DNA from: Poriferisodalis sp964484385
GTDB lineage: Bacteria > Actinomycetota > Acidimicrobiia > Acidimicrobiales > Poriferisodalaceae
Direction of reading: 5' to 3'
Assembly (NCBI GenBank): GCA_964484385.1
Contig: CAZAFV010000003.1
Span: 31,115 to 95,114 of the forward strand
Length of the DNA stretch: 64,000 nt
The notes beneath the pieces are model-generated. The model had not been told where the DNA came from and searched no databases. It saw only the letters and a program-made list of their open reading frames with translations. Of this stretch, positions 17,479-26,795 are shown one piece after another; position 1 is the first letter of the stretch; every line of letters begins with the position of its first letter. Made by a program: the position numbers and the translations under genes.

Positions 17479-17495
17479 CCTAGTTTTGTCCTAGT
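17479..17495 (-). promoter_or_regulatory. Candidate operator/promoter upstream of the Fic gene
   Basis: The 138 bases between dapD and the Fic gene are AT-richer than their surroundings. On the minus strand ACTAGG occurs twice, 11 bases apart start to start (17484-17479 and 17495-17490), about 60 bases before the Fic start. The Fic C-terminal winged helix could bind here, which is inference. Confidence 0.3.
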
Positions 17496-17554
17496 AACTG
17501 TCCTTGCCAGTGTCACATAGCTTGACCGACGTGACCCGATGAGCTCGGCGCTAG

Positions 17555-18505
17555 TCAGTTCTGGTGGAGTTCGGGGTTGATGCCTTCCCAGCGGCTCGGA
17601 TCGGTAACTCGCATCTCGACGGCGCCGGTGACGCTGTTGCGGATGAGCAGCATGCCTGAGTGTCCTGAGATATCGCGGCCTTTCACGACGGATCCGTCGG
17701 GCAGCGTGATCCGGCTGCCTGCGGTGACGTAGAGGCCAGCTTCCACCGTGCAGTTGTCGCCCAGCGCGATGCCGATGCCCGAGTTGGCGCCCAGCAGGCA
17801 GTGCTCGCCGATCGACACCCGCTCCCTGCCGCCGCCCGACAGCATTCCCATGGTGGACGCGCTGCCGCCGAGGTCTGAATGCGCCCCGATGACCACGCCG
17901 GCAGAGATGCGCCCTTCGACCATGGCAGGGCCGAGCGTGCCGGCGTTGAAGTTGACGAAGCCTTCGTGCATGACCGTGGTGCCGTCTGCCAGGTGGGCGC
18001 CGAGTCGCACCCGGTCGGCATCGCCGATGCGGACGCCTTGGGGGATCACGTAGTCGACCATGCGCGGGATCTTGTCGACCGCCGTCACGCTGACGGGGTG
18101 GCCGAGCGACGCGGCCGCTGTGCGCAGATCGTCGACCCGCTCGGGCAGCACCGGTCCTGCACTGGTCCACGCGCAGTTGGTCATCAGGCCGAACATGCCG
18201 TCGAGGTTGGCGTCGTGAGGCTGGATTTCACGGCGGCTCAGCAGGTGCAGCCGCAGGTACGCATCAGCCAGGTCCGCCGGCGGAGCATCCAGATCGTCGA
18301 TCGTGACGGTGACCGACTCGCACATATTCACGCCGAGCTCGACCGCCAGGCACGACCGGGCCGGCGGCGAGTCCTCCGTGGCTCCTTCCGGAAACCAAGC
18401 GTCCAGCCGAGTTCCTGTAGCGGCGTCCACATAGCTGTGGCCGACCGCGCTGATGCTCCCCGATGTATTCACCTGCGCATCCTGCCACCGCAGCCCCGCA
18501 AACAC
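17555..18505 (-). CDS. dapD: 2,3,4,5-tetrahydropyridine-2,6-dicarboxylate N-succinyltransferase
   Basis: Actinobacterial-type DapD of 316 residues in the succinylase branch of lysine/diaminopimelate synthesis. A left-handed beta-helix follows the N-terminal domain: VNFNAGTLGPAMVEGRISAG, DLGGSASTMGMLSGGG, ERVSIGEHCLLGANSGIGI. GTG 18472 (giving NTSGSISAVGHSYVD) is a possible shorter start. It lies 66 bases downstream of the M16 protease gene. Its role in peptidoglycan precursor supply makes it a housekeeping gene. Confidence 0.92.
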   Translation of the reverse strand: MFAGLRWQDAQVNTSGSISAVGHSYVDAATGTRLDAWFPEGATEDSPPARSCLAVELGVNMCESVTVTIDDLDAPPADLADAYLRLHLLSRREIQPHDANLDGMFGLMTNCAWTSAGPVLPERVDDLRTAAASLGHPVSVTAVDKIPRMVDYVIPQGVRIGDADRVRLGAHLADGTTVMHEGFVNFNAGTLGPAMVEGRISAGVVIGAHSDLGGSASTMGMLSGGGRERVSIGEHCLLGANSGIGIALGDNCTVEAGLYVTAGSRITLPDGSVVKGRDISGHSGMLLIRNSVTGAVEMRVTDPSRWEGINPELHQN

Positions 18506-18571
18506 GCCGCTGCGAACTGATCGTGTGCTCGGAGGAACGTTCTCTGATGCACCCCGCTGGCGAACGCAGAG

Positions 18572-21490
18572 CTAGCGCGGCGGCACGCGGACGATTTCTA
18601 TCCGGCGGCTGCTGTCGAGCAGTTGCCGTGCTAAGTCGCGCACGTCGGCTGGGCTGATATCGCCTACTGCGTCTTCGATTGACCGCGCCCACGGCACGTT
18701 GTCGTGGCCGATGGCCTCGCGCATCAACAGCAGGTAGGGAGGAAACAGCCGGCCGCCGAAGTGCGCGTCGTTGGCGACGATGCTGATGGCCTGCTCGAGG
18801 TCGGAGATGCTCGGGCCCTCCGACGCAAGCTGTCGTATCACGTCGTCGATTCGCTGCTCGATTGCCGGCATCGCATCGCCCGGGCCGGTGGCCGAGATGT
18901 AGGCATAGAGCCCCGGCACCGGCCGGTACTGCGGCACGCTCCAGATGTAGACCGCGTACGTCTGCCCCAAGTCCTCTCGTACCCACTGCACGAGATGCTC
19001 ATTGAGAATCGCTGTCAGAACATCGGACGTTGCGACCAGGTCGGGCGACAGATCGGTGGGGAGTTCGAAGTGATACTCGAGGCCTGATTCGGCAAGAGTG
19101 TCCGCGGCTACCTCTCTGCGCGTCGGGCCCTCGGGATGCGGGGGCCTGCGGTCGACCCCCGAGTCGGGCGTTCTGGCCGGCAACGTGCCGATGTAGCTCT
19201 TTGCGAGCTCCCGTACTTGCGAACTGGCCACGTTGCCCGTGAGCGCAATGACCAGATCGTCGACGCCGACGAAGCGATCGCTGTAGAGCTTCAGCAGGCC
19301 ATCGGGCGTCATGGCTTCTACCTCCGCTGCAGTCGGACTCACCCTGAAGTACTCGTCGTCGCCGAAGCGTGCCGTCGCATAGGCCGCCCGGGCTTGGCGG
19401 CCCGACGAAGTTCCCATCTCTGCTACCGCATTGCGCGCACTCTGCTGGGCGCCGCGAGCGGCGGTGTCGCTCACCCGGGGCTCGGTGAGCAGCAGGTGGA
19501 CGTACGCCAACATGGTCTCGAGGCCTGCTGTGTTGGCACTGCCGAAGAAGCCCTCGGCCGTGTGCTCGATGAGCGGTGTCAGCTGGACATCTGCCTGTTC
19601 CAACTTCGCGCGGACTTGTGATGCCGACAGTTCGCCGACGCCGCTGGCCATCACGGCCTCGAGTGCGAATGGCGCCAGCGCAGCGCTGCCCGGAGGCAGC
19701 TGCGAGAGGCCGCCACGGGACTCAGCCAAGAAGTGAACAGAGCCGGGCGCCGAATTGCCCTGTTCGTACACAACCCGAGCACCGTTGGGGAAAGTCCATT
19801 CATGGATGGTGCGATGGCCGTTCGGCTGCTGCCTCGAACTCACCGGTTCCACGGCATCCGGACGCTGCATGAGCTCGCCGATGACGGCATCGATGGGTGT
19901 CGGTGCTGCTGGCGCAGCAGATGCGATCGCTGACGCGAGTTCGTCTGTCGACGGCAGCGCGGATTGTTCCGACCCGGCTGCCACCACGACCGGTTGGGAT
20001 CTCGCGAGAACCCATTGGTGATAGCGATTCAGACCCTCGAGCGAAATGCCATGGAGCGTCTTGATTGCGCTGGCCAGCCAGTCATCTGCGTCGCGCAGAT
20101 CTTTGCCCCCGACGAAGTGGTCCGCATAGTCGTGCGCGTACCAGAAGTCGCTGCGCGATTGCCGATCCTTCGACTCGTCGTTGAGTTGTGCCCGAATACT
20201 GCCCATCGCCTGCGCCAACTCGACATTGGTGAACGGGTGCACCGCCGTTCCTGTCACCACGGACCAGAAGTCGGTGACGGCCGCTCCGAGTTCGGGCCCC
20301 TGCAGCTCGGCCGAGTGGTAGCGGACCCACCGAGCGGGAGCCTGCTCGCGGACGAGCGGCGAGTTCGCCTGGGACAGGGTGCCCGCCTCGTGTGCCCGGG
20401 ACAGCCGGGCATTCAGCATGCTCAGCAGCAGCCGGTCGAGGACGCGGAGCGCCTCGCCGCATGCGGTGCCTTCCGCCCAAGCAGGTGTCAGCCAGCTGAT
20501 GGTGGCGTAGGGACTGCCGATGTCGGGATGCACGGCCGAGGCGAACCGGGCGCTGTCGGCGATCGGCGCCGCCCAAGCCCCCTGGCTGGGGACAGAAGCC
20601 CCAGCACGCAGCCTGCGGAAATGGCGTTCGATGTGCTGTTCCAGTTCGTCCACTTCGAGATCGCCGACTGCGATCACTGCCATGTTCGAGGGCACGTACC
20701 AGGTGTCGTAGAACTGCCGAAGCTGCGCGGGGGAGATGCCCGCGAGCGAGGTTGCGGTGCCGCCGATGCGGTCGCCCTCGTACGGCGTGCCTTCGAACAT
20801 CAGGTCTGTCGTCACTCGGCTGACGTGCCCGAAGGCTGAACCATCTCGCAGGTCGAGCTCGTTCTGGACGATGCCGCGCTCCGCCTCGACCTCGCTCGTG
20901 CTGATGGTGGCGAATGATGCCCACTGGCTCAGGATCTCGAAGGCCACTGGCACTTTGTCGACGAGCCGTTCGGTGCCGCTCGTGCTGATCGACATGAGGT
21001 ACACGGTCGAGTCGTATGACGTGAATGCGTTCTCGTCGGGACCGAACTCGACGCCGATGTCGCGAAGTGCTTGGTGCAGCTCGTTGCGCGGGTACAGGTC
21101 AGTCCCATTGAAGAGCATGTGCTCCACGAAGTGAGCAGTTCCCTCGGCACCTGGTGGGTCGGCGAGGCCGCCCGCCCTCACGACGAGACGCAAGTCCAGG
21201 TGGCCTGCGGGAACATCGTTCGACCTCGCGTAGTACGTGAGGCCGTTGTCCAGCTGGCCTATCACGAGCTCGTCGTCGTGCGGCAGGGGTTCGCCGCCCG
21301 ACAGGCACTGCTCGGCAACCGTCGTGACCGAGTCGTCTCCAGCCAACTCCAACGGTGCCGGTTCGGACTCAGGGTCGGTCGATCTCGTCGATCCGTCACC
21401 GCCTCCCGTGCACGACGAAACTGCCAGCGCCGTGACAGTGAGCAGCGCGACGGCGGAGGTGCCGGTCGAGTGCTTACGGCGCTTGGGCAT
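18572..21490 (-). CDS. M16 family metallopeptidase, lipoprotein
   Basis: Insulinase-like protein of 972 residues. A basic N-terminus, hydrophobic stretch and lipobox AVSSC (Cys 27) mark it as a lipoprotein. The first M16 unit has the inverted zinc motif HFVEH at 120-124 in GTAHFVEHMLFNGTDLYP and the downstream Glu in the AERGIVQNELDLRDGS region. The second half contains a further M16-like pair without the zinc motif, as is usual. It probably degrades peptides outside the cytoplasmic membrane. Divergent from the nitronate monooxygenase gene and upstream of dapD. Confidence 0.9.
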   Translation of the reverse strand: MPKRRKHSTGTSAVALLTVTALAVSSCTGGGDGSTRSTDPESEPAPLELAGDDSVTTVAEQCLSGGEPLPHDDELVIGQLDNGLTYYARSNDVPAGHLDLRLVVRAGGLADPPGAEGTAHFVEHMLFNGTDLYPRNELHQALRDIGVEFGPDENAFTSYDSTVYLMSISTSGTERLVDKVPVAFEILSQWASFATISTSEVEAERGIVQNELDLRDGSAFGHVSRVTTDLMFEGTPYEGDRIGGTATSLAGISPAQLRQFYDTWYVPSNMAVIAVGDLEVDELEQHIERHFRRLRAGASVPSQGAWAAPIADSARFASAVHPDIGSPYATISWLTPAWAEGTACGEALRVLDRLLLSMLNARLSRAHEAGTLSQANSPLVREQAPARWVRYHSAELQGPELGAAVTDFWSVVTGTAVHPFTNVELAQAMGSIRAQLNDESKDRQSRSDFWYAHDYADHFVGGKDLRDADDWLASAIKTLHGISLEGLNRYHQWVLARSQPVVVAAGSEQSALPSTDELASAIASAAPAAPTPIDAVIGELMQRPDAVEPVSSRQQPNGHRTIHEWTFPNGARVVYEQGNSAPGSVHFLAESRGGLSQLPPGSAALAPFALEAVMASGVGELSASQVRAKLEQADVQLTPLIEHTAEGFFGSANTAGLETMLAYVHLLLTEPRVSDTAARGAQQSARNAVAEMGTSSGRQARAAYATARFGDDEYFRVSPTAAEVEAMTPDGLLKLYSDRFVGVDDLVIALTGNVASSQVRELAKSYIGTLPARTPDSGVDRRPPHPEGPTRREVAADTLAESGLEYHFELPTDLSPDLVATSDVLTAILNEHLVQWVREDLGQTYAVYIWSVPQYRPVPGLYAYISATGPGDAMPAIEQRIDDVIRQLASEGPSISDLEQAISIVANDAHFGGRLFPPYLLLMREAIGHDNVPWARSIEDAVGDISPADVRDLARQLLDSSRRIEIVRVPPR

Positions 21491-21612
21491 TCCTGTTCTC
21501 TAGCCGGTCGCAGCGACAGCGCGGTGTTGCCCGTGCGATGCCGCCGTGCTGCAGAGCGCCGCGAAGCGTCTGTCCCCTGCGAGGGGGCGCTGCGCGCCGG
21601 TAGTTTCGGGGC

Positions 21613-22749
21613 ATGAAGACACCTGTGTGCGAGATGCTGGGCTGCGACGTTCCGATCGTCGCGTTCACCCATTGCCGGGATGTGGTGGCGGCGGTGACCA
21701 AGGCGGGCGGCTTCGGCGTGCTCGGCGCAGCCGGTCACACGCCCGAGCAGCTCGACATCGACATGGGCTGGATCCAGGACGAGGTGGGCGGCCGGCCATT
21801 CGGCGTCGACATCATCGTGCCCGCCAAGTACGAGGGCAAGTCTGAGGGCGAGCTGTCGGTCAAGGACCTCAAGGCGATGATCCCGCCGGCGCACCGCGAG
21901 TTTCTCGACGACATGATGGAGCGCTACGACGTCCCGCCGCTGCCGGCTGAGGACAAGCCCGGCGCCATTGCCGGCGACGCCGAGCCGCCCATGACCTACG
22001 CCCATGCGGTGCCGCTCATGGACGTGGCGTTCTCGTACCCGATCCGGCTGGCCGTGAACGCGCTCGGCCCGCCGCCGCCCGACATGATCGAGCGGGCCCA
22101 CGACAACGATGTGCTCGTGGGTGCGCTGGCCGGCAAGAAGGTGCACGCTGAGCGTCATGTCGCCGCAGGCGTAGACATCGTCATCGCCCAAGGCCATGAG
22201 GCCGGCGGCCATACCGGCGACATCGCCACGATGGTGCTGGTGCCCGAGGTGGTGGATGCCATTGCGCCCGTGCCCGTGCTGGCAGCAGGCGGCATCGGCA
22301 ACGGGCGTCAGGTGGCTGCCGCGCTGGCACTCGGCGCCCAGGGCGTGTGGTGCGGGTCGGTCTGGCTCACCACCCAGGAAGCCGAGACGCATCCCGTCGT
22401 GAAGGACAAGTTCCTGGCGGCAGGCTCGTCGGACACGCTGCGCTCACGCTCCCGCACGGGCAAGCCGGCCCGCCAGCTCCGCTCGGCGTGGACCGACGAG
22501 TGGGAGGGCGAGAACTCGCCGGGAACGCTCCCGATGCCGCTGCAGCCGATGCTGATCGGCGCCGCCAGCCGCCGCATCGACCGGGCGGCGATGAACCCGT
22601 CCAACACGGGCGCGGTGGAGCTGGCCAACTACTTCGTCGGCCAAGTGGTCGGGCAGCTCAACGAGTCGATCTCGGCCACACGGGTGGTCGAGGAGATGAT
22701 CAGCGAGTATCTCGACGTCATGGAGCGCTTCGAGCAGCTCAACGCCTGA
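21613..22749 (+). CDS. Nitronate monooxygenase family (2-nitropropane dioxygenase-like) protein
   Basis: FMN-dependent TIM-barrel protein of 378 residues. Signatures are AAVTKAGGFGVLGAAGHTPE, IAQGHEAGGHTGDIATMVLVPEVVDA (with the catalytic-His region) and VPVLAAGGIGNGRQVAAALALGAQGVWCGS. The family oxidises alkyl nitronates, but many members act on other substrates, so the function is open. It is followed 43 bases later by an SDR gene. Confidence 0.85.
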   Translation: MKTPVCEMLGCDVPIVAFTHCRDVVAAVTKAGGFGVLGAAGHTPEQLDIDMGWIQDEVGGRPFGVDIIVPAKYEGKSEGELSVKDLKAMIPPAHREFLDDMMERYDVPPLPAEDKPGAIAGDAEPPMTYAHAVPLMDVAFSYPIRLAVNALGPPPPDMIERAHDNDVLVGALAGKKVHAERHVAAGVDIVIAQGHEAGGHTGDIATMVLVPEVVDAIAPVPVLAAGGIGNGRQVAAALALGAQGVWCGSVWLTTQEAETHPVVKDKFLAAGSSDTLRSRSRTGKPARQLRSAWTDEWEGENSPGTLPMPLQPMLIGAASRRIDRAAMNPSNTGAVELANYFVGQVVGQLNESISATRVVEEMISEYLDVMERFEQLNA

Positions 22750-22792
22750 GCGCGAGCCGCAGCCCAGGCAATCTCGCAAGAGGGGGACAGAC

Positions 22793-23677
22793 ATGGAAAC
22801 CATGACCGGACGCGTCGCGGTGGTGACCGGTGCCGCATCGGGGATCGGCAAGGCCCTGGCACTGGGATTTGCCGGCGAGGGCGCCAACGTGGTGCTCGCC
22901 GACATCGAGGAGGAGCCGCTGCGTGCAGCAGAGACCGAGGTCGCCAGCCACGGCGTCGAAGCGCTGGGCGTGATCACCGACGTGACCGATGCCGACTCGG
23001 TGGGCGCGCTGGCGCAGGCCACCATCGACCGCTTCGGCGCCGTGCACATGGTGTGCAACAACGCCGGCGTCGGCGGGGGAGGGCTGATCCGCAACCAGCA
23101 GCTTGTCGACTGGAAGTGGGTGGTGGATGTGTGCCTGTGGGGTGTGATCCACGGCGTGCATCACTTCCTGCCCCATCTCATCGAGGCCGAGGAATCGCAC
23201 ATCATGAGCACCGCCTCGGTGGCCGGGCTCATGTCGGTGCCGGGCCTGGGCCCCTACAACGCCGCCAAGTACGGCGTGGTGGCGATCATGGAGACGCTGC
23301 ACCTCGAGATGCAGCGCGACCGCAACGCCGATGTGGGCGTGTCGGTGCTGTGCCCTGGCGTGGTGCGCACCAACATCGCCACGGCCCAGCGGAACCGGCC
23401 CGAAGAGCTGCGCCGCGAGCGCAAGCCGCGACCCGAGGGCGAGGCCCCGTCGGAAACGGCCGATGCCCGCCGCCGCAACGCCAACATCGCCGCCGCGCTG
23501 GAGCGAGGCATGGATCCGTCCGAAGTGGCCGCCAAGGTGATCGAGGCGATGTACGAGCGCCGCTTCTGGGTGCTCTCGCACCCCGAATTGCTGGCTGAGG
23601 TCAATCACCGCAACCAGCAGCTCGCCGACCTCGAGAACCCCACGATCTACACGAGCTTCACCGACGGCGAGCAGTAG
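22793..23677 (+). CDS. Short-chain dehydrogenase/reductase
   Basis: Classical SDR of 294 residues. It has TGAASGIG for the cofactor, NNAG, an STASVAG Ser, and YNAAKYG for the catalytic Tyr and Lys. The Asp after the second strand (VLADIEEE) suggests NAD rather than NADP. AGAGGGGG precedes the ATG. Its last 24 bases recur as a direct repeat at 25813-25836, on the far side of the kinase gene. Confidence 0.88.
   Translation: METMTGRVAVVTGAASGIGKALALGFAGEGANVVLADIEEEPLRAAETEVASHGVEALGVITDVTDADSVGALAQATIDRFGAVHMVCNNAGVGGGGLIRNQQLVDWKWVVDVCLWGVIHGVHHFLPHLIEAEESHIMSTASVAGLMSVPGLGPYNAAKYGVVAIMETLHLEMQRDRNADVGVSVLCPGVVRTNIATAQRNRPEELRRERKPRPEGEAPSETADARRRNANIAAALERGMDPSEVAAKVIEAMYERRFWVLSHPELLAEVNHRNQQLADLENPTIYTSFTDGEQ
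23654..23677 (+). repeat. Left copy of a 24-bp direct repeat flanking the kinase gene
   Basis: Begins agcttcaccgacggcg and ends with the SDR stop codon. The copy at 25813-25836 differs at one base of 24. Confidence 0.8.
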
Positions 23678-23829
23678 CAGCCCGAGGCGGAGAGCGCCCC
23701 CGGGTCACTTGCTCCGGCCGCGCTTCGCCGCGCTGGTGAAGCGGAGAATCTGCAGGCGGGCCTGACAATTCTGTAGGGAGTCTGGCAAGTACCGTCAAGG
23801 TTGCTCGTCACCACATTCGGATACTGACC

Positions 23830-25791
23830 ATGCGCAGGCGTGTCACACAAGCCGTCGCGGTTCTTGGACTGCTGGTCGCAGTGGCGCTCGCGGTGCGGAT
23901 TGTTGCAGGTGCGATGAGCGACGGCTCAGACAGCACCGATGAGGCGGTCGTCGCGCCGCGTCCGGCTGATCTCGTCGATGGTGACGGTGACGAAGACGAC
24001 GCTGAGGGCGACGACGAGGAGCCGCTTCCGAGGGACGGCAGCGAGACGCCCGATCAGGCGGCGCTCGTCACCCGATCGGTGGTGTCCAAGGGTGACGACG
24101 ACGAAGACGACGACGATGGCGATGACGACGGTGTCACGCCGACGCCGACGGATAACGACGGCACTGATTCCGATGGGATCGACACGCCGACGCCTACCGA
24201 CAATGACGGCACTGATTCTGACGGGATCGATACGCCGACGCCCACTGACAATGACGGCACTGATTCCGATGGCATCGACACGCCGACGCCCACTGACAAT
24301 GACGGCACTGATTCCGATGGCATCGACACTCCCACCCCTTCGCCGCTGACCCCCGAGACGCCGCTGACGCCCGAGACTCCGCTGACCCCCGAGACGCCGC
24401 TGACGCCCGAGACTCCGCTGACCCCCGAGACACCGGAGTCTCCCGAGACTCCACTGACGCCGGTGAGTGACGTCAACTCGGTCAGCAACCACGATGACGA
24501 GAATGCTGAGGGTGTCGCGACGCACCAGTTGGCGCGCACAGCGGGTTCGTCGGCTCGCAGGAGGCGCCAGCGGCGGTCACCGTTGCACAATCCGCCGGCG
24601 CTGCCCGAAGTCGCATTCCCCGACGATCCTGCGCTTCCCACGCTGGGGCGGCTGTTCGATCCCGCGTGGGTGTGGAATGTCTCGAGCCATCGCTTCCCCG
24701 ACTCGGCCGATGACCCGTGTCGGCTGCGAATCCGGCAGTTCAGCCATCTGCCTGGGCGGTCTGCTGTAGCCAACTACGAGGCGCAGTGGCCTGAGGGGTC
24801 GCACCTGCCCCCGGAGTTCTTCACCGTCTCTCTGCGGCGAGAGCGCGCTGCGGCGGTGTCGAGGTTCCCCGACGACCACGCCCTGCCGGGACTGGCTCAG
24901 GCCGTCCACCCCGACAGCGCACTTCGCCTGCTGGACGAGCACGTGTTCCGGGTGCCGCGCCGGCGGATGGCGGTGGAGACGGTCCGCTACCGGCCGGGCA
25001 GCCGTGCCGTGCTACGCCACCAGTCGGGCAGGTTCAGGTTCTATGCCCGAATCGTGCGCCCCATCGCGCTGCCGAGCCTGCTGGCAGCGGCACAGCTCGT
25101 CGACGCGTCGCGGTTCGTGAGCGCACCGGTGGTGGGCTGCTGGACCGAGGGCGGCGTGGCGTGGGTTCCTGAGGTGCCTGGTGCCAACCTGCGCGACGCT
25201 CTGCGCGCCGGGCACGCACCCGACCCGGCGTTGCTGCTCGACGGTCTCCACAGCCTGTGGGCGATGAGAGCGTCTCGCAGCTCCGCCCGCCCGTTCGATC
25301 TTGCCGGCGCGTACCGCCGCGCCGAGCGAACCTTCCGCCATGTGCTGCGCGACGACGCTGAGGGCCGACGGCTGCTGCGCGACGCCGACACGGCGCTGCG
25401 AGAGTTCGTCAACGCATGGCAGCCGACCGCCATCGCCCACAACGACTTCTACGACGACCAGATGATCGTGATGCCCGACGGCCGCATTGCGCTCGTCGAC
25501 TTCGAAGAGGCCGGACCCGGTGACCCCATGCTCGACGTGGGCAACCTGCTCGCCCACCTCCGATGGTCCGCCGCCACTGCCAAGCCCGACCCGCTCGACG
25601 TCCGAGCCGGCTTCTACGACGCCACCAAGCACGCCGCCCTCGAACGCTTCGGCTGGCACCCCCACGACCTCGCCCGACGCGAAGCAGTCTGCATCTTCCG
25701 CATCTGCACCGACACCGTGCGTCGCATCAAGCCTGGCTGGCAGCAGGCGACCAGAGACGGTCTCACCCTCGCCCTCGACACGCTCGGCTGA
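23830..25791 (+). CDS. Membrane-anchored repeat protein with C-terminal aminoglycoside-phosphotransferase-like kinase domain
   Basis: Protein of 653 residues with an unusual layout. An N-terminal hydrophobic segment (8-28) is followed by a long acidic region. Four 16-residue copies of PTPTDNDGTDSDGIDT-type sequence lie at 103-166, then PLTPET repeats at 172-211 and a basic Arg-rich patch near 240. A folded region from about 260 ends in an APH/choline-kinase-like core: HNDFYDDQ at 537-544 (catalytic Asp 539) and DFEEAG at 557-562. APH-type kinases normally act on small molecules with cytoplasmic ATP. If the N-terminus is a signal anchor, the kinase would be outside, which is odd. Two genes fused, or an anchor with the reverse orientation, are alternatives. 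Confidence 0.75.
   Translation: MRRRVTQAVAVLGLLVAVALAVRIVAGAMSDGSDSTDEAVVAPRPADLVDGDGDEDDAEGDDEEPLPRDGSETPDQAALVTRSVVSKGDDDEDDDDGDDDGVTPTPTDNDGTDSDGIDTPTPTDNDGTDSDGIDTPTPTDNDGTDSDGIDTPTPTDNDGTDSDGIDTPTPSPLTPETPLTPETPLTPETPLTPETPLTPETPESPETPLTPVSDVNSVSNHDDENAEGVATHQLARTAGSSARRRRQRRSPLHNPPALPEVAFPDDPALPTLGRLFDPAWVWNVSSHRFPDSADDPCRLRIRQFSHLPGRSAVANYEAQWPEGSHLPPEFFTVSLRRERAAAVSRFPDDHALPGLAQAVHPDSALRLLDEHVFRVPRRRMAVETVRYRPGSRAVLRHQSGRFRFYARIVRPIALPSLLAAAQLVDASRFVSAPVVGCWTEGGVAWVPEVPGANLRDALRAGHAPDPALLLDGLHSLWAMRASRSSARPFDLAGAYRRAERTFRHVLRDDAEGRRLLRDADTALREFVNAWQPTAIAHNDFYDDQMIVMPDGRIALVDFEEAGPGDPMLDVGNLLAHLRWSAATAKPDPLDVRAGFYDATKHAALERFGWHPHDLARREAVCIFRICTDTVRRIKPGWQQATRDGLTLALDTLG
24136..24327 (+). 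repeat. Four tandem 48-bp coding repeats
   Basis: Four 48-base units (24136-24183, 24184-24231, 24232-24279, 24280-24327), each encoding TPTPTDNDGTDSDGID. Units differ at only a few synonymous positions, suggesting recent copying. Confidence 0.95.
24343..24462 (+). repeat. Tandem 18-bp PLTPET-coding repeats
   Basis: Five 18-base units encoding PLTPET run 24343-24432. A variant PESPET unit and a final PLTPVS follow. Confidence 0.9.
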
Positions 25792-25812
25792 CATCCCATC
25801 CGCCGGCGCAGC

Positions 25813-25836
25813 AGCTTCACCGACGGCGCGCAGTAG
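25813..25836 (+). repeat. Right copy of the 24-bp direct repeat
   Basis: Matches 23 of 24 bases of 23654-23677. It lies 21 bases after the kinase stop and here encodes nothing evident. Confidence 0.8.
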
Positions 25837-25863
25837 CCGGCCGCAGCAGCAGGGGACAGCGGA

Positions 25864-26763
25864 TCAGCGACTGTCGGCGAGCATCTGCACAGGCAGTTGG
25901 TCCTCGGGCGGCGCGGGCCGCAGCGCATACACGAGCGCCCTGATCAGCATCGTCGCGAACAGAATGGCGACGGCCGTCAGGGCCATTGATGCGCCGCCGG
26001 CGAGCCGATGGTGATAGCTCAGCAACAGGCCGACATAGACCGACACCGCTCCGATCAGCACCGCTACGACCATGATGAGCGGCACACGCCGCAGGAACAT
26101 CGAGGCGGTCGCTGGCGGGGCGATCAAGAAGGCCATGACGAGCAGGCTTCCCACTACTTGGAACGAACCCACAATCGTGACGGCCAGCAACGCCATGAGT
26201 ACACCGTGCGTGAGGCGTGGGCGAAGCCGGGCCATCTCTGCTTGTACCTCGCAGAAGGTCATCACGAAGAACGCCCGATAGAAGACGACTGCACCGCCGA
26301 CAGCCACCACGGCAACCACCGCCTGGCGCACGAGATCTGTGTTCTGCACGCCGGTGATCGAGCCGAACAGGAAGCGGTCGATGTCGCCGGTGCCGGCGGC
26401 TGCCCCCGACGACATGATCACCACGGCGAGCGCCAGCAGTCCCACGAACAGCACGCCGATAGAGGTGTCCTCGGAGAGGGGCGAAATGCGCGGGATGAAC
26501 GAGATGGCACTCACCATCACGATTGCCGCTACTAGAGCGCCGAGGCCCGTGTCGAAGCCCACGATGAATGCAATCGCGATGCCGGGAAGCACCCCGTGCG
26601 CCAAGGCGTCGCCGAGAAAGTTCAGGCTTCGCAGCACCACCCAGGTGCCCACCATCGAGGTGGTCAGCACCGCGAGCAGTCCCGCGGCCAGCGCCTTGGT
26701 CATGAACGGGTTGGAGGTGAACGGCTCGATCCACCAGCCCACCGGATCGGTGAGGAACGTCAT
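25864..26763 (-). CDS. Zinc/manganese ABC transporter permease (ZnuB-like)
   Basis: Multi-pass membrane protein of 299 residues, with about eight hydrophobic segments, of the ABC-3 (metal) permease family. Diagnostic parts are SLNFLGDALAHGVLPGIAIAF and the VVGSLLVMAFLIAPPATA loop, which contacts the ATPase. It follows the substrate-binding protein gene on the minus strand. Together with the divergent ATPase it forms a complete high-affinity metal uptake transporter. Zinc is inferred from the His-rich partner and the adjacent Zur gene. Confidence 0.9.
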   Translation of the reverse strand: MTFLTDPVGWWIEPFTSNPFMTKALAAGLLAVLTTSMVGTWVVLRSLNFLGDALAHGVLPGIAIAFIVGFDTGLGALVAAIVMVSAISFIPRISPLSEDTSIGVLFVGLLALAVVIMSSGAAAGTGDIDRFLFGSITGVQNTDLVRQAVVAVVAVGGAVVFYRAFFVMTFCEVQAEMARLRPRLTHGVLMALLAVTIVGSFQVVGSLLVMAFLIAPPATASMFLRRVPLIMVVAVLIGAVSVYVGLLLSYHHRLAGGASMALTAVAILFATMLIRALVYALRPAPPEDQLPVQMLADSR

Positions 26764-26795
26764 GTCATCCCCCTGATGGGCTGGTGGTCGGCTCG

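Noticed and set aside
24136..24327. Regular repeats that could suggest a CRISPR array
   Set aside because: Units are contiguous, in frame and encode a repeated peptide; there are no unique spacers or cas genes.
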